Positions 47,037-56,639 of a stretch of 64,000 nt of DNA are shown here, in pieces. Source of the stretch: Candidatus Amarolinea dominans (GTDB taxonomy: Bacteria > Chloroflexota > Anaerolineae > SSC4 > Amarolineaceae); the NCBI GenBank assembly GCA_016719785.1, contig JADJYJ010000007.1:186001-250000 (forward strand), written 5' to 3'. The notes under the pieces are model-generated. The model did no database searches. It saw nothing but the letters and a program-made list of their open reading frames with translations, and was not told where the DNA came from. The first letter of the stretch is position 1. Every line of letters starts with the position of its first letter. The position numbers were made by a program, and so were the translations under genes.

Positions 47037-50000
47037 CCGGCCGCCTCTGGCAGCACCGCGAGCCAGGCCACCACCTCGAAGTCGTTGATGCCCGCGAACT
47101 CGCCCTTCATAACGTGAGTGCCTCCGGGGCGGAACAGGCTCACCACGGCGCGTTCTTCATTCTTGCCTACCACCGAGGCCACGGCGGCGGCGAGCAGGCG
47201 CTGCGCAGCGCGCATCTCCTCGCCCTGCCTGGTCGCCTTGTCGAAGCGGGCGCAGGCGCCGGCATCGGGTAGGTCGCGCCCCAGGCAGAGGCGCTTGAGC
47301 CGGTCGAGGATCTGTTTGGCCTGCGTGTACGGGAGCAGCACCGTGCCGTCGTCGCCCACATGCACAAGATACCGGGCGCCGAGCGGATAGCCGGCCTCGG
47401 CGCTGCGCTTGGCAGCGTTGCCCTCGGCGCGCAGGCAGAAAATGATGCCCGCTGCAATCTCCGCCTCGGTGGTGGTGGTGACCGCGCAGGTGCCGAGCGG
47501 CAGACTCTCCAGTACGCCCGGATGCGCCTTGAGGTATTGCGCCAGATCAATGCGGAAGTCGGTTAGCGTCAGATCGGCGATGGAGACACCGGAAGAGAGG
47601 TCTTCCAGGTCTATCACCGCGTCCTGGAGCTTCAGCAGTTGTTTACGGCGGTACTCCAGATCGTTCATCTGGTTGCCGGACTGCTGTTCGATCAGGTTCT
47701 CCTCACCGGTGGCGGAGATGTCGAGCAGCACCATGCGGCCGCTGACTCGCTGTTCCAGGTTGATGTACTCTTCCAGCTCCATGTTGGGCCAGAAATTGAC
47801 AAGCTGGATGCGAGTGTTGGGTGAGCCGATGCGGTCAATGCGTCCGAAGCGCTGGATGATGCGCACTGGATTCCAGTGGATGTCGTAGTTGATCAGCCAA
47901 TCGCAGTCCTGGAGGTTCTGGCCTTCCGATATGCAGTCGGTGGCAATGAGCAGGTCAAGCTCGCCCTCGCCGGCGAGTTCCACGGGCCGCTCCTTTGCCC
48001 GTGGCGCGAACGTGGTCAGAATTGAAGCCAGATCCTTACGCAGGCCGGTCAGCGTGGTCTGGTTGCTACCCGTGCCGGTAACCAGCGCCGTGTCGATGCC
48101 GAGGCTTTTCTTCGCCCACGGGGCGAGCTGGTCGTAGAGATAGCGCGCGGTGTCTGCGAAGGCGGTGAAGACGATCACCTTGCGGTTGCCGGGGTTGATC
48201 GGGTTACGACACTTATGTTCGATCATCGCGCGCAGGGCCGTGAGCTTGGCGTCACGAGAGGCATCCACCATGATCGCTGCCGCGTGGAGCGTTGCCAAGC
48301 GGTTGCGGTCCTCGATCAGCTCCTGCTTCCAGCGGATGACGTCCACGTCCTTCAGCAGCACCTTCACCTTGCGCCCGACGAGCAGACTCTCGAAGGCGGG
48401 ATCGTCGAGCTCCACGTCCTCGATATCTATCTCCTCCAGTTCCTCGGCGTGACTCTCGATGCGGGCTAGCATGGCCTCCACGTCGTGCAATTGGCGGTGC
48501 ACGGTGAGTGCGAACGAAGGCACCGCGCTTTCCATGCGCTTGAGCACGTTGACGCGCAGCAGATGGATCAAGCTCTCCTCGCGGTCGACCTGGCGGAAGA
48601 AGCCCTCGCCGCCGCGAATTTCGGTGCTGTACTTCTTGTCGTACGCCGCCTGCCTGTGCGGCAGCACATACCGGAGTGGCGCGTAGGAGGCGAGATTCAG
48701 CCGCCGAATCTCATTGTTGATTTCTCGAATCGAGCGGAATTCTCCGGCGCGGTCCACATCGGCCTTGATGTTGATCGGCTTGAGCCGGTCTGGGAAGCGG
48801 CCGGTCTCGGCGGTGCCGTAGTACTTCTCGATGTGCTTGCGCGAGCGGGCGATGGTGAGCAGGTCGAGCAGGGTGAAGTAATCGAAGCCGAGCATCTCGA
48901 TTAGCCGGGAAGGCGTTCGTTCAGCGTCCTCGGAATCGAGCCAGCGGTTGAACTGCTTCTGCGCGAGGCGCGTGGTGCTGTCGATGCTGCTGATACCGTG
49001 ATCGAGCAGAGCCGTGTCGTCGCCCTCGGTGACGAACGCGATTTGGTTGCGCAGATCGGCCAGGCGGTTGTTGACCGGTGTCGCCGAGAGCATCAGCACG
49101 CGCGTCTTGACGCCTTCCTTGATGATCTTGCGCATCAGGCGGTCGTAGCGCGTCTCACTGCCGACGCGTGGCGTTTTTTTGTTGCGGAAATTGTGTGACT
49201 CGTCAATCACGATGAGGTCGTAGTTGCCCCAGTTGACGTGTGCGAGGTCAATGTCGCCTGATAACCCGCCGTCTCGCGAGAGGTCGGTGTGATTCAGAAC
49301 GTCGTAGTTGAAGCGGTCTGGCGCGAGGAAGTTGCGGCGATCGTTCGCCTTATAGAGCGTCCAGTTGTCGCGCAGGCGTTTGGGCACCAACACCAGCACA
49401 CGATCGTTTCGTAGCTCGTGGTACTTGATGATTGCGAGCGCCTCAAACGTCTTACCGAGGCCAACGCTGTCGGCGATAATGCAGCCGCCGAAGCGCTCCA
49501 GCTTGTCAATCGCACCGATCACGCCGTCACGCTGAAACCTGTAGAGCTTCTTCCAGACCACCGTATTGCGAATGCCGGTCGCCGACTTGATGATGCGCTC
49601 TTCGTCGAGATCGTCACCACGGTCGCGGAAGAGGTGGTGCAGGATGAGCGTGTAGACAAGGAATGGGTCGCGGTGGGCGGCGAGTGATTGCAAGTTGCCC
49701 ATCAAGGCGGCCTTCGCACCAGCGTCGGCCACAAGGCTGGACCACTGCGCATCGAACCACTGACTGAGCAAGGTGGCTTCTTCGGGCGTCTCGGATGCCT
49801 GGATCAGGCTCAGGGGATTGCCCGGCGTCAGCCCAAGCCCATCGGTACTGAACGCAAGCGAGCCGAGAAGCACTTGTAGCGGGCGTGCCTCGCCATCGCG
49901 CAGGACAAACGCACCTTGTGGAACCGCGCCAAGTGCTCGCCTTACCTCAGCCTTGTCCCCAATCCATTGCCAGAGCTGTCTTGCAAGCCAGCGCGTTTGC

Positions 50001-50230
50001 AGACGGTTGCGCGCGGCGCGGTCGGCGTCCGAGCCCAATACGCTGAGGTCGGTACCAGCCGGTGGCAGGACAAGGCGGCATCGCTTCAACGCGGCCAGCT
50101 CGTGCAGCAACTCGGAGAACGCAAAGAGCGAAATGGCCGACGTTACAACGTCGCACTGGCGTCCTGCGGTGAGTTGCGGGCGTAGCAGGTCAATGACGCG
50201 GTCGGCGCCGGTATTGCGGATGAGCTTCAT
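47033..50230 (-). CDS. SNF2-family helicase with N-terminal PLD-like domain, defence-associated
   Basis: The 1065-residue protein begins with a phospholipase D-like fold (CDVVTSAISLFAFSELLHEL) whose HKD motif I cannot find, so it may be inactive. The ATPase core has IIADSVGLGKTFEALAIIKY (Walker A), LIVIDESHNFRNK (DESH box), VLMLSATPVNNR, and a helicase C domain with LLIATDCISEGQNLQ and IIQRFGRIDRIGS. A long C-terminal region (about 800-1065) follows. Proteins of this type accompany DUF4391 and methyltransferases in phage-defence clusters. It is the first gene of the five-gene operon; attC site 2 lies 165 nt upstream of its start. Confidence 0.88.
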   Translation of the reverse strand: MKLIRNTGADRVIDLLRPQLTAGRQCDVVTSAISLFAFSELLHELAALKRCRLVLPPAGTDLSVLGSDADRAARNRLQTRWLARQLWQWIGDKAEVRRALGAVPQGAFVLRDGEARPLQVLLGSLAFSTDGLGLTPGNPLSLIQASETPEEATLLSQWFDAQWSSLVADAGAKAALMGNLQSLAAHRDPFLVYTLILHHLFRDRGDDLDEERIIKSATGIRNTVVWKKLYRFQRDGVIGAIDKLERFGGCIIADSVGLGKTFEALAIIKYHELRNDRVLVLVPKRLRDNWTLYKANDRRNFLAPDRFNYDVLNHTDLSRDGGLSGDIDLAHVNWGNYDLIVIDESHNFRNKKTPRVGSETRYDRLMRKIIKEGVKTRVLMLSATPVNNRLADLRNQIAFVTEGDDTALLDHGISSIDSTTRLAQKQFNRWLDSEDAERTPSRLIEMLGFDYFTLLDLLTIARSRKHIEKYYGTAETGRFPDRLKPINIKADVDRAGEFRSIREINNEIRRLNLASYAPLRYVLPHRQAAYDKKYSTEIRGGEGFFRQVDREESLIHLLRVNVLKRMESAVPSFALTVHRQLHDVEAMLARIESHAEELEEIDIEDVELDDPAFESLLVGRKVKVLLKDVDVIRWKQELIEDRNRLATLHAAAIMVDASRDAKLTALRAMIEHKCRNPINPGNRKVIVFTAFADTARYLYDQLAPWAKKSLGIDTALVTGTGSNQTTLTGLRKDLASILTTFAPRAKERPVELAGEGELDLLIATDCISEGQNLQDCDWLINYDIHWNPVRIIQRFGRIDRIGSPNTRIQLVNFWPNMELEEYINLEQRVSGRMVLLDISATGEENLIEQQSGNQMNDLEYRRKQLLKLQDAVIDLEDLSSGVSIADLTLTDFRIDLAQYLKAHPGVLESLPLGTCAVTTTTEAEIAAGIIFCLRAEGNAAKRSAEAGYPLGARYLVHVGDDGTVLLPYTQAKQILDRLKRLCLGRDLPDAGACARFDKATRQGEEMRAAQRLLAAAVASVVGKNEERAVVSLFRPGGTHVMKGEFAGINDFEVVAWLAVLPEAAG

Positions 50231-50394
50231 GCCGTTGCTGACCGGGGATCGTCGGACAGAGTGGCTCTCCAGCCGGCGTCGGGGTGGTGGTTAAGGCCAT
50301 CGTGAGGCCATGAGCGAACGGTTATAGGATGGATTGGCATCGCGTTCCTTTCACAGGCTGCGCATGGGTCGCTTTCAGGCGCGGGCACGGGTGC

Positions 50395-50488
50395 GCCTAA
50401 CGGATGGTGTAAGCTGCGGCTGCGCCCACCCAACCCACAATCGCGCGAACTCGACCGGCGCAGCCGTCAGCTTGACGCAGTGTTAGGC
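50395..50488 (-). other. Integron attC-like site 2 (strongest)
   Basis: Both outer cores are exact: GCCTAAC and GTTAGGC at the ends (RYYYAAC...GTTRRRY). Inside, on the minus strand, CAAGCTGACGGCTGCGCC pairs with GGCGCAGCCGCAGCTT, leaving a single unpaired A in the first arm, as in the well-known aadA1 attC. Length is 94 bp. It lies 73 nt after the stop of the kelch gene. The rest of the gap 50231-50560 shows nothing coding. Confidence 0.78.
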
Positions 50489-50560
50489 CCCGCCCCTGAC
50501 CAGCCCCGCCCAACGCGAACGCCACCCACGACGACGAAACGTAGTGGTTAATCACGCTCC

Positions 50561-51625
50561 TCATCGCATGGTCAACGGAAGATAGACGAAGTTAGCAGAC
50601 ACTGTCACAGTGTAGATCATTGTGTCTGCCATTGCCCCACCCCAAGGGATGGTTTGTCCACCAAAGACTACAATCGGCAAATTGGCCTGGATCGTCGCAG
50701 AAGCAGCGGTCGTTGCTGGTCTGGGTGACAGAGGTGCCGCGGCGGCCCGCGTCCGCGGCGTCGGCATGTCCGGCAACCGGGTCACGGCGACCGTGGTAGC
50801 GTCAGTGAAGGTGTATTGCCAGACCTGTTTGTTTGACCCTGTGGACGTATGTCCCCCGAGGAGCCAGACTGTGTTGCCCCACCAAGCCATGGCGGGCTCA
50901 AGGGTATAAGGCTGTAGCTCACCGGAAAGCGACATATCATATCCTGGCGGGTATGGGCCAGTCCACTCCTCATAGCAGATGACCTTGACAGGCGGAGGTT
51001 GCGTATTGGACCACTCAACTTTGAAACTGCATAACTTGCCATTGACCGGCGCCGTGCCGACCCAGCCACCCGGAGGTGCCGGTTCCGCGTATCCAGATGT
51101 CCAAGTATCGGTACCGGGATCATACCGGCTAGTCAAACCGGCAAAAGAAGTACGGTAGAGGAAATCGCCAAGGTGCGACAGATTCGTATGGTTGAAAGCG
51201 GGCCACGTGGGATGGCTGCTGCCTTGCGTCCAAGTGTTCGTCCCAGACGCGAAATACCATAAATCCTGCGAGGCGGACCCAACATTATGTCCGCCAAGCA
51301 CATACATCCTGCCGTTGAATTCAGCTGCTCCGTGGCTGTAGCGCGGGGGCGGGGAGACGCTGCTTGGGACAATCTGCCTGAACGTGTTTGTACTAGGATC
51401 GAATTCCCACAGATCGTTGTAGACATAGGTGCTATTTCTACCGCCAAAGAGCAACACCCTCCCATTCACGTTAACCAACGAGTGACCATAGCGCGCCGGC
51501 GGCACGGACTCTGGCGTGTGTCCTCCTTGAGCGGTCAGAGAAGATGGCCCTATCGTTACCGCAAAACTCAGGAGACAAGCTGTGAACCAGTATCGTATCA
51601 TGGGCCAGGAATGGCGTCTTGACAT
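50561..51625 (-). CDS. Secreted kelch-repeat / galactose-oxidase-like beta-propeller protein
   Basis: The 354-residue protein has a signal peptide (about 1-32; FTACLLSFAVTIGPSSLTAQ, cleavage after SLTAQ) and repeated kelch motifs: GRVLLFGGRNSTYVYNDLWEF, GRMYVLGGHN and TVWLLGGHTS show the Gly-Gly pair followed by a Trp. It is probably exported and binds carbohydrate or protein; no catalytic residues of galactose oxidase are evident. The gene is flanked by two attC-like sites (50395-50488 behind, 51664 in front), giving a cassette of about 1.27 kb. The initiator could also be Met9. Confidence 0.75.
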   Translation of the reverse strand: MSRRHSWPMIRYWFTACLLSFAVTIGPSSLTAQGGHTPESVPPARYGHSLVNVNGRVLLFGGRNSTYVYNDLWEFDPSTNTFRQIVPSSVSPPPRYSHGAAEFNGRMYVLGGHNVGSASQDLWYFASGTNTWTQGSSHPTWPAFNHTNLSHLGDFLYRTSFAGLTSRYDPGTDTWTSGYAEPAPPGGWVGTAPVNGKLCSFKVEWSNTQPPPVKVICYEEWTGPYPPGYDMSLSGELQPYTLEPAMAWWGNTVWLLGGHTSTGSNKQVWQYTFTDATTVAVTRLPDMPTPRTRAAAAPLSPRPATTAASATIQANLPIVVFGGQTIPWGGAMADTMIYTVTVSANFVYLPLTMR

Positions 51626-51663
51626 TCTGTAACTCCTTCTTCATAGCGGGCATCGCATTGTTG

Positions 51664-51735
51664 GCCTAACACATAATTCAACCACTCGAACTTTGCAACG
51701 CCTCGACTTCGTTGCGCCGGCGGGGCTTGGGTCTT
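51664..51735 (-). other. Weak attC-like junction 5
   Basis: On the minus strand an exact GTTAGGC core (51670-51664) lies 39 nt upstream of the kelch gene. Before it is TTCGAGTGGTTGAATT, a 16-nt stretch that also occurs upstream of the membrane protein gene (about 39640-39655), beside GTTGTGC. A short stem (GCAACG with CGTTGC) is present, but the opposite core is degenerate (ACCCAAG). Confidence 0.35.
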
Positions 51736-51742
51736 CATGAGT

Positions 51743-52117
51743 CTACTCCCTGGCTGCGCAGCGTATGCGCAGCGGGCCACTGAGTGACAGTTGGTTGCGG
51801 GTGAGACCCACGGTGAACCAAATACCACCGTCGCCGGGACGTGCGACCTGTACGTAGCCGAGCGTCATGTCAGGCGACTTCATGACGACGGCGTAGTAGG
51901 AATCGAGCGCGGCTTCCAGGATGGCGGTCTTGGTCAGGCGGGTGCGGCCGGCCATCTGGGCGAGCTTGGCGTCGAGCGCCGCGGTGATATTCAGCGACGT
52001 TCTGCGCCGGGTTGGCAGGTGTGCGGCGGGGCCGCGTGGTGCGGTGTCCAGGGTGGCAGCCATATGGGTACTGGGATCCTGTGGCGGGCGTCGGGGCGCC
52101 CGCTGATGTGCATTCAT
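51743..52117 (-). CDS. Ribbon-helix-helix-type DNA-binding protein
   Basis: The 124-residue protein carries a ribbon-helix-helix segment at about 39-78: RRTSLNITAALDAKLAQMAG followed by RTRLTKTAILEAALDSYY, the strand-helix-helix of CopG/MetJ-like antitoxins. A short C-terminal beta region follows. Such proteins bind operator DNA as dimers and are often antitoxins, but no toxin ORF lies next to it. It may regulate the palindromes at 52387-52450; this is speculative. The first 18 codons may be untranslated (an alternative Met at residue 19). Confidence 0.65.
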   Translation of the reverse strand: MNAHQRAPRRPPQDPSTHMAATLDTAPRGPAAHLPTRRRTSLNITAALDAKLAQMAGRTRLTKTAILEAALDSYYAVVMKSPDMTLGYVQVARPGDGGIWFTVGLTRNQLSLSGPLRIRCAARE

Positions 52118-52150
52118 CTGCCTGTATTATTGAGGGCGTCTATAGATTTG

Positions 52151-52330
52151 TCAAATCGCCTGCGGCGGTCCGCAGAGCCGCCGGTCGAAGGACAAGCTGA
52201 GGATACGGTTCGCGCCGCCCTTACGTCCATAAGAGCGCACTACGGCGCCTTCGCCGAACAAGTCGGATTGCCAGGTGACACAGTAGTTGCTGACCGTGGC
52301 TACTTGGTATCGCTTCCAATCACCCGCCAT
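52151..52330 (-). pseudogene. WGR-domain gene remnant
   Basis: From an ATG with a very good GGAGGAG site, the minus strand encodes 59 residues: WKRYQVATVSNYCVTWQSDL, FGEGAVVRSYGRKGGANRIL, then SLSFD and a premature unrelated tail. The LFG.GxVVRxxGRxG pattern is that of a WGR domain (usually WGRIG). The last part of the domain is missing. A 72-bp piece (52229-52300) is repeated exactly at 54286-54357 on the other side of hsdM. Confidence 0.55.
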
Positions 52331-52386
52331 ACCCAAGCTCCTCCAAGTCAACGATGACGCGCATAGGACTGCTCTGTAAGGCAACG

Positions 52387-52450
52387 ATATGCCGATGACG
52401 TCGGCATATTCGGGCGATATGCCGATGAAATACCGATTTCGCCGGCATAT
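52387..52450. promoter_or_regulatory. Cluster of ATATGCCGA palindromic half-sites
   Basis: ATATGCCGA (52387-52395) and TCGGCATAT (52401-52409) form a perfect 9-bp inverted repeat with a 5-nt spacer. A further ATATGCCGA (52417-52425) and a near-complement CCGGCATAT (52442-52450) follow. Four half-sites in 64 bp look like operators for a dimeric regulator. They lie between the hsdM stop and the WGR remnant. Confidence 0.55.
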
Positions 52451-52515
52451 CTCTGCGAGTAAAATGGTCTCTCATGCCTTCAAGACCTCCAAGAGCGCCG
52501 GATGCCGGTACATCG

Positions 52516-54135
<1,620 letters not shown>

Positions 54136-54181
54136 GGAGTTCCTGATCGCGTCATGCAGTGGATCGATAGGTCGTGCAGGC

Positions 54182-54274
54182 CGCTAACGGCGTGTGTCAG
54201 GCGTGGGGGCGGCTGTCGCCTGAACTTTGATTTTGCGACTTATTAGCCTCCGTCGCCTGCACGCAGGGTTGGGC
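54182..54274 (-). other. Integron attC-like site 3
   Basis: On the minus strand GCCCAAC (54274-54268) is followed by GCGTGCAGGCGACGG, the same inner arm as in attC-like site 1. The opposite arm CGCCTGACACACGC pairs with it with unpaired bases, and the far end has GTTAGCGG. It lies upstream of hsdM and directly beside the chimeric repeat at 54286. Length is 93 bp. Confidence 0.6.
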
Positions 54275-54285
54275 GGCGACGCAAT

Positions 54286-54410
54286 ATAAGAGCGCACTAC
54301 GGCGCCTTCGCCGAACAAGTCGGATTGCCAGGTGACACAGTAGTTGCTGACCGTGGCGCACCTGGATCATGATCCGATGAATTACTCTGAGGATAATCTG
54401 CGTGCGTTGT
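54286..54410. repeat. Chimeric repeat: WGR fragment joined to HNH fragment at a 12-bp microhomology
   Basis: Positions 54286-54357 are identical over 72 bp to 52229-52300 (WGR remnant). Positions 54346-54410 match 38823-38887 (HNH remnant) with 4 mismatches in 65 bp. The overlap of the two matches is GCTGACCGTGGC (54346-54357), a 12-mer present in both parents. The HNH part keeps AHLDHDPMNYSEDNLRAL and then breaks off. Confidence 0.85.
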
Positions 54411-54426
54411 ACTTCATTTGTTGTAA

Positions 54427-54514
54427 GGAATGAGAATTTTTTAACTGTCCAGTTCCGAGCGAATTCTGAGCATACAGACAGCACCAAAGCGGACACTTAT
54501 TTAATTCTCATTCC
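54427..54514. mobile_element. 88-bp MITE with inverted ends and a TAA target duplication
   Basis: The ends GGAATGAGAATT (54427-54438) and AATTCTCATTCC (54503-54514) are perfect inverted repeats, and similarity continues inward (TTTTAACTGTCC against AAATAAGTGTCC on the other strand). TAA flanks both sides (54424-54426 and 54515-54517), which fits a 3-bp target duplication. No coding sequence is inside. It ends the ORF at 54497-54793. Confidence 0.7.
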
Positions 54515-54793
54515 TAAGGCGCGTTCCAGCAAATCATTGACCCTGAGTTCGCCCGCCCATTTCCGCAAATAATCCAGATCGAGTGCGCCGGCGCGGGTTA
54601 TCAGCACACCGAGAATATCGCGCCATTGGCGCTCTGATACTTCGCCGCCGATGCGATACCATTCGAGCTTGGCAAGGACCGTATCTTCGGGGCTGGCAAA
54701 TTTGGCGCTGATTTCCGTCTCAAAGGCGAAGGTCTGTTGTTGGGCGCGGGCCAGTTGCGATTGTAAAATTGAGCGTGACTTCAATCGGTTCAT
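54497..54793 (-). pseudogene. Truncated nucleotidyltransferase-like gene (C-terminal half only)
   Basis: This 98-residue frame contains ARAQQQTFAFETEISAKFAS, PEDTVLAKLEWYRIGGEVSE and RQWRDILGVLITR, typical of the C-terminal half of small nucleotidyltransferase-like proteins found beside antitoxin-like partners (AbiEii-like/DUF6036-like). The N-terminal catalytic half (GS and DxD motifs) is missing: the ATG overlaps the upstream gene and leads directly into the second half. The last residues (GMRIK) come from the MITE end. It is therefore truncated on both sides and probably inactive. Confidence 0.6.
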
Positions 54794-55044
54794 TTTGCAT
54801 GGCTGATTTCTCCATACACTTTGCGGGCGGTCTCTTCTCCCAATAATAAACCGGCCAGCCGGCGGCGGATTTCGGCCTCACTGGCCTGGGGATATTGGGC
54901 GCGCAGTCCCATAGACGCCAGCATTTGCGCCGATTTGTTGAGCTGCGCCAGCATGTTCATTTTGCGGGTGGGGCTGGCCTGCCGCCATAGCTGGATTTGC
55001 AGGGCTTCCATTTTGGGGTGGGTGTCGGGAAAAAGGACGCTCAT
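54790..55044 (-). CDS. Small partner protein of the nucleotidyltransferase pair, unknown
   Basis: An 84-residue helical protein: FPDTHPKMEALQIQLWRQAS, PTRKMNMLAQLNKSAQML and SEAEIRRRLAGLLLGEETAR. Proteins of this pattern are common upstream of the nucleotidyltransferase-like gene with a 4-nt overlap, as here, and the pair looks like a toxin-antitoxin or two-part module. I do not know its established function. Because the partner is truncated, this one may be a relic. Confidence 0.6.
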   Translation of the reverse strand: MSVLFPDTHPKMEALQIQLWRQASPTRKMNMLAQLNKSAQMLASMGLRAQYPQASEAEIRRRLAGLLLGEETARKVYGEISHAK

Positions 55045-55101
55045 AGCGTGCTCCCAGTGCCAATAGCCACGCCATTAGACCCATAAACAAGCGAACACTT
55101 G

Positions 55102-55260
55102 ATGAACCTCAAGCTGACCAACGTGCTCAGCGACATCACCGGCGTGACCGGGTTTGCGATCATTCAGGATATTATCGCAGACGAGCGCAATCCGCACAAA
55201 CTGGCAACCTATCGCGATCCGCACGGCCACAAGAGCGAAGCCGAGATCGTCGCGGCCTTG
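55102..55260 (+). pseudogene. IS110-family transposase fragment
   Basis: In the plus frame the 53 codons read LKLTNVLSDITGVTGFAIIQ, DIIADERNPHKLATYRDP and HKSEAEIVAAL, an internal block of IS110-like transposases (between the DEDD and the C-terminal transposase_20 regions). Both ends are lost: there is a stop five codons before the ATG, and the similarity ends after AAL. It lies in the gap 55045-55338, which shows nothing else. Confidence 0.7.
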
Positions 55261-55338
55261 CCCTGTCCCCGGCACAGGCCGCACAGACCGTTTCTGAAGA
55301 ACGATCTTCTGACCCGTGCCGGGAACGTTGCTGCAATT

Positions 55339-56616
55339 TCAAGCCGGGTCCACCACGCGGCCCAGGAAGAGGATCGCGCCTGTCTGCCGGTCGTGGATTA
55401 CCACCAGGAAGGGACGGTCAACGGTGAGGGGGAGCGGTTCCTCCTCTACTTGAATCGAGAGTGTCCTCACCACCACAGCCGAGGCGGCAGCCGCCACGGT
55501 GCCCTTCTCGTCCACCTCCACCACAGCCTTGTGCAGCACCGCGCCGATGAAGAGATCGCGGGTGCCATCAATGCCGGAAAAATCGGCCTGATAGGGCGTG
55601 ATGGCATCGGACATGCCCAGCTCGCCGAGCGCATCCGCCACGGAGAAGGTCGAGCCAAAGCGGAATTTGGGCAGGCCCAGCGCGACCTTGCGTGAGGTCA
55701 TGGAACTCATACTCGTACGCAGCCAGTCCGCGCTGAGGTTTGCTTCAACCGTCTCCAGGCGCCCGCGGTCCGGCACGATGACCGTCATGGCAATGAGCGT
55801 ATCCGTGTATTCCAGGGTGACCGCCTGGTAGCCGTCGCCGGCGCCGTAGGCGAGATCGGCGGGCTTTTGCATAAACATCATGGGGACGCGGCGCTCGCTG
55901 CCGTCCAGGCGGAAGAACGGCTCGTCCCGCGTGAGCGCCTTGTCAAACGGCAGGAGCCAATCGGCCTTGAAGTAGATGGCATTCGCCAGCACCAATCGGG
56001 TGTCCGCGGTGATCATGCCGGGCGGAACCAGGTCCGTGATCTTGCCGGCGGTTTGGAAACTCGCCCAATCGTTGACGGCTACACGGGCCGCTTCTGGCGC
56101 CTGCTTGAAATCGGTCGGCTTGACGCCGGCGCCGTAGTGCTGATTCATCAGGGCCACAAAGTCTGCTTGCAGCGGCAGGTCCAGTTGGGACCACAGGGCA
56201 TTGGCGGTGTTGAGCCGGGCGCTGCTTTTCTCCGCGGGGTAGAGCGTCCAGTTGAGGGTTGCCGCCGCCGCATGCTGCCTGGCAGCCGGCAAGGTGATGT
56301 GCAGAACCTGCGCCATCTGGGTTTCAGTGTTACCGCGGGCACCGGCATAGGTCATCGTCAGCGCCGTGGCCAGGCTGTACGGGGAAAAGAAGAGATTGCC
56401 CGGGGTGTCACGCAGTTGCTGGTACAGGTCGGTTGCGAACGTATTCTGCCCGGCCGCGAGCTGGGCCAGGTCTTCCGCCGGGGCGGGGATGGCGGGTGCG
56501 GGGGGTGGTTGTGGTTGCGCCCCCACCGGCGCCGGTTCACAGCCGGTCACGAGTTGGGCGAGCACGATGAACAGACAGGTAGTAAGCCAGAAATGCCTGG
56601 CTAGACGGTGTCTCAT
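55339..56616 (-). CDS. Serpin family serine protease inhibitor, predicted lipoprotein
   Basis: The 425-residue protein begins RHRLARHFWLTTCLFIVLAQ followed by LVTGC, a lipoprotein signal with Cys about residue 26. A Pro/Ala-rich spacer precedes the serpin domain (about 50-425): FFSPYSLATALTMTYAGARG, NTETQMAQVL, VLANAIYFKADWLLPF and the end VDRPFLVVIHDRQTGAILFLG. The reactive-loop hinge is VDEKGTVAAAASAVVV, close to the consensus of inhibitory serpins (EEGTEAAAAT). The ATG at 56616 has AAAGGAGGTG 8 nt upstream, so translation starts here although the frame is open further upstream through a ClC remnant. Target proteases are unknown. Confidence 0.9.
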   Translation of the reverse strand: MRHRLARHFWLTTCLFIVLAQLVTGCEPAPVGAQPQPPPAPAIPAPAEDLAQLAAGQNTFATDLYQQLRDTPGNLFFSPYSLATALTMTYAGARGNTETQMAQVLHITLPAARQHAAAATLNWTLYPAEKSSARLNTANALWSQLDLPLQADFVALMNQHYGAGVKPTDFKQAPEAARVAVNDWASFQTAGKITDLVPPGMITADTRLVLANAIYFKADWLLPFDKALTRDEPFFRLDGSERRVPMMFMQKPADLAYGAGDGYQAVTLEYTDTLIAMTVIVPDRGRLETVEANLSADWLRTSMSSMTSRKVALGLPKFRFGSTFSVADALGELGMSDAITPYQADFSGIDGTRDLFIGAVLHKAVVEVDEKGTVAAAASAVVVRTLSIQVEEEPLPLTVDRPFLVVIHDRQTGAILFLGRVVDPA

Positions 56617-56639
56617 GGCAGCACCTCCTTTCGAGTGCG

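Noticed and set aside
47033..50230. DISARM system
   Set aside because: A SNF2 helicase and an adenine methylase are present, but drmA, drmB and drmC are not seen.
50227..50433. Small minus-strand frame upstream of the helicase
   Set aside because: It begins inside the attC-like site and has no ribosome site or recognisable motif.
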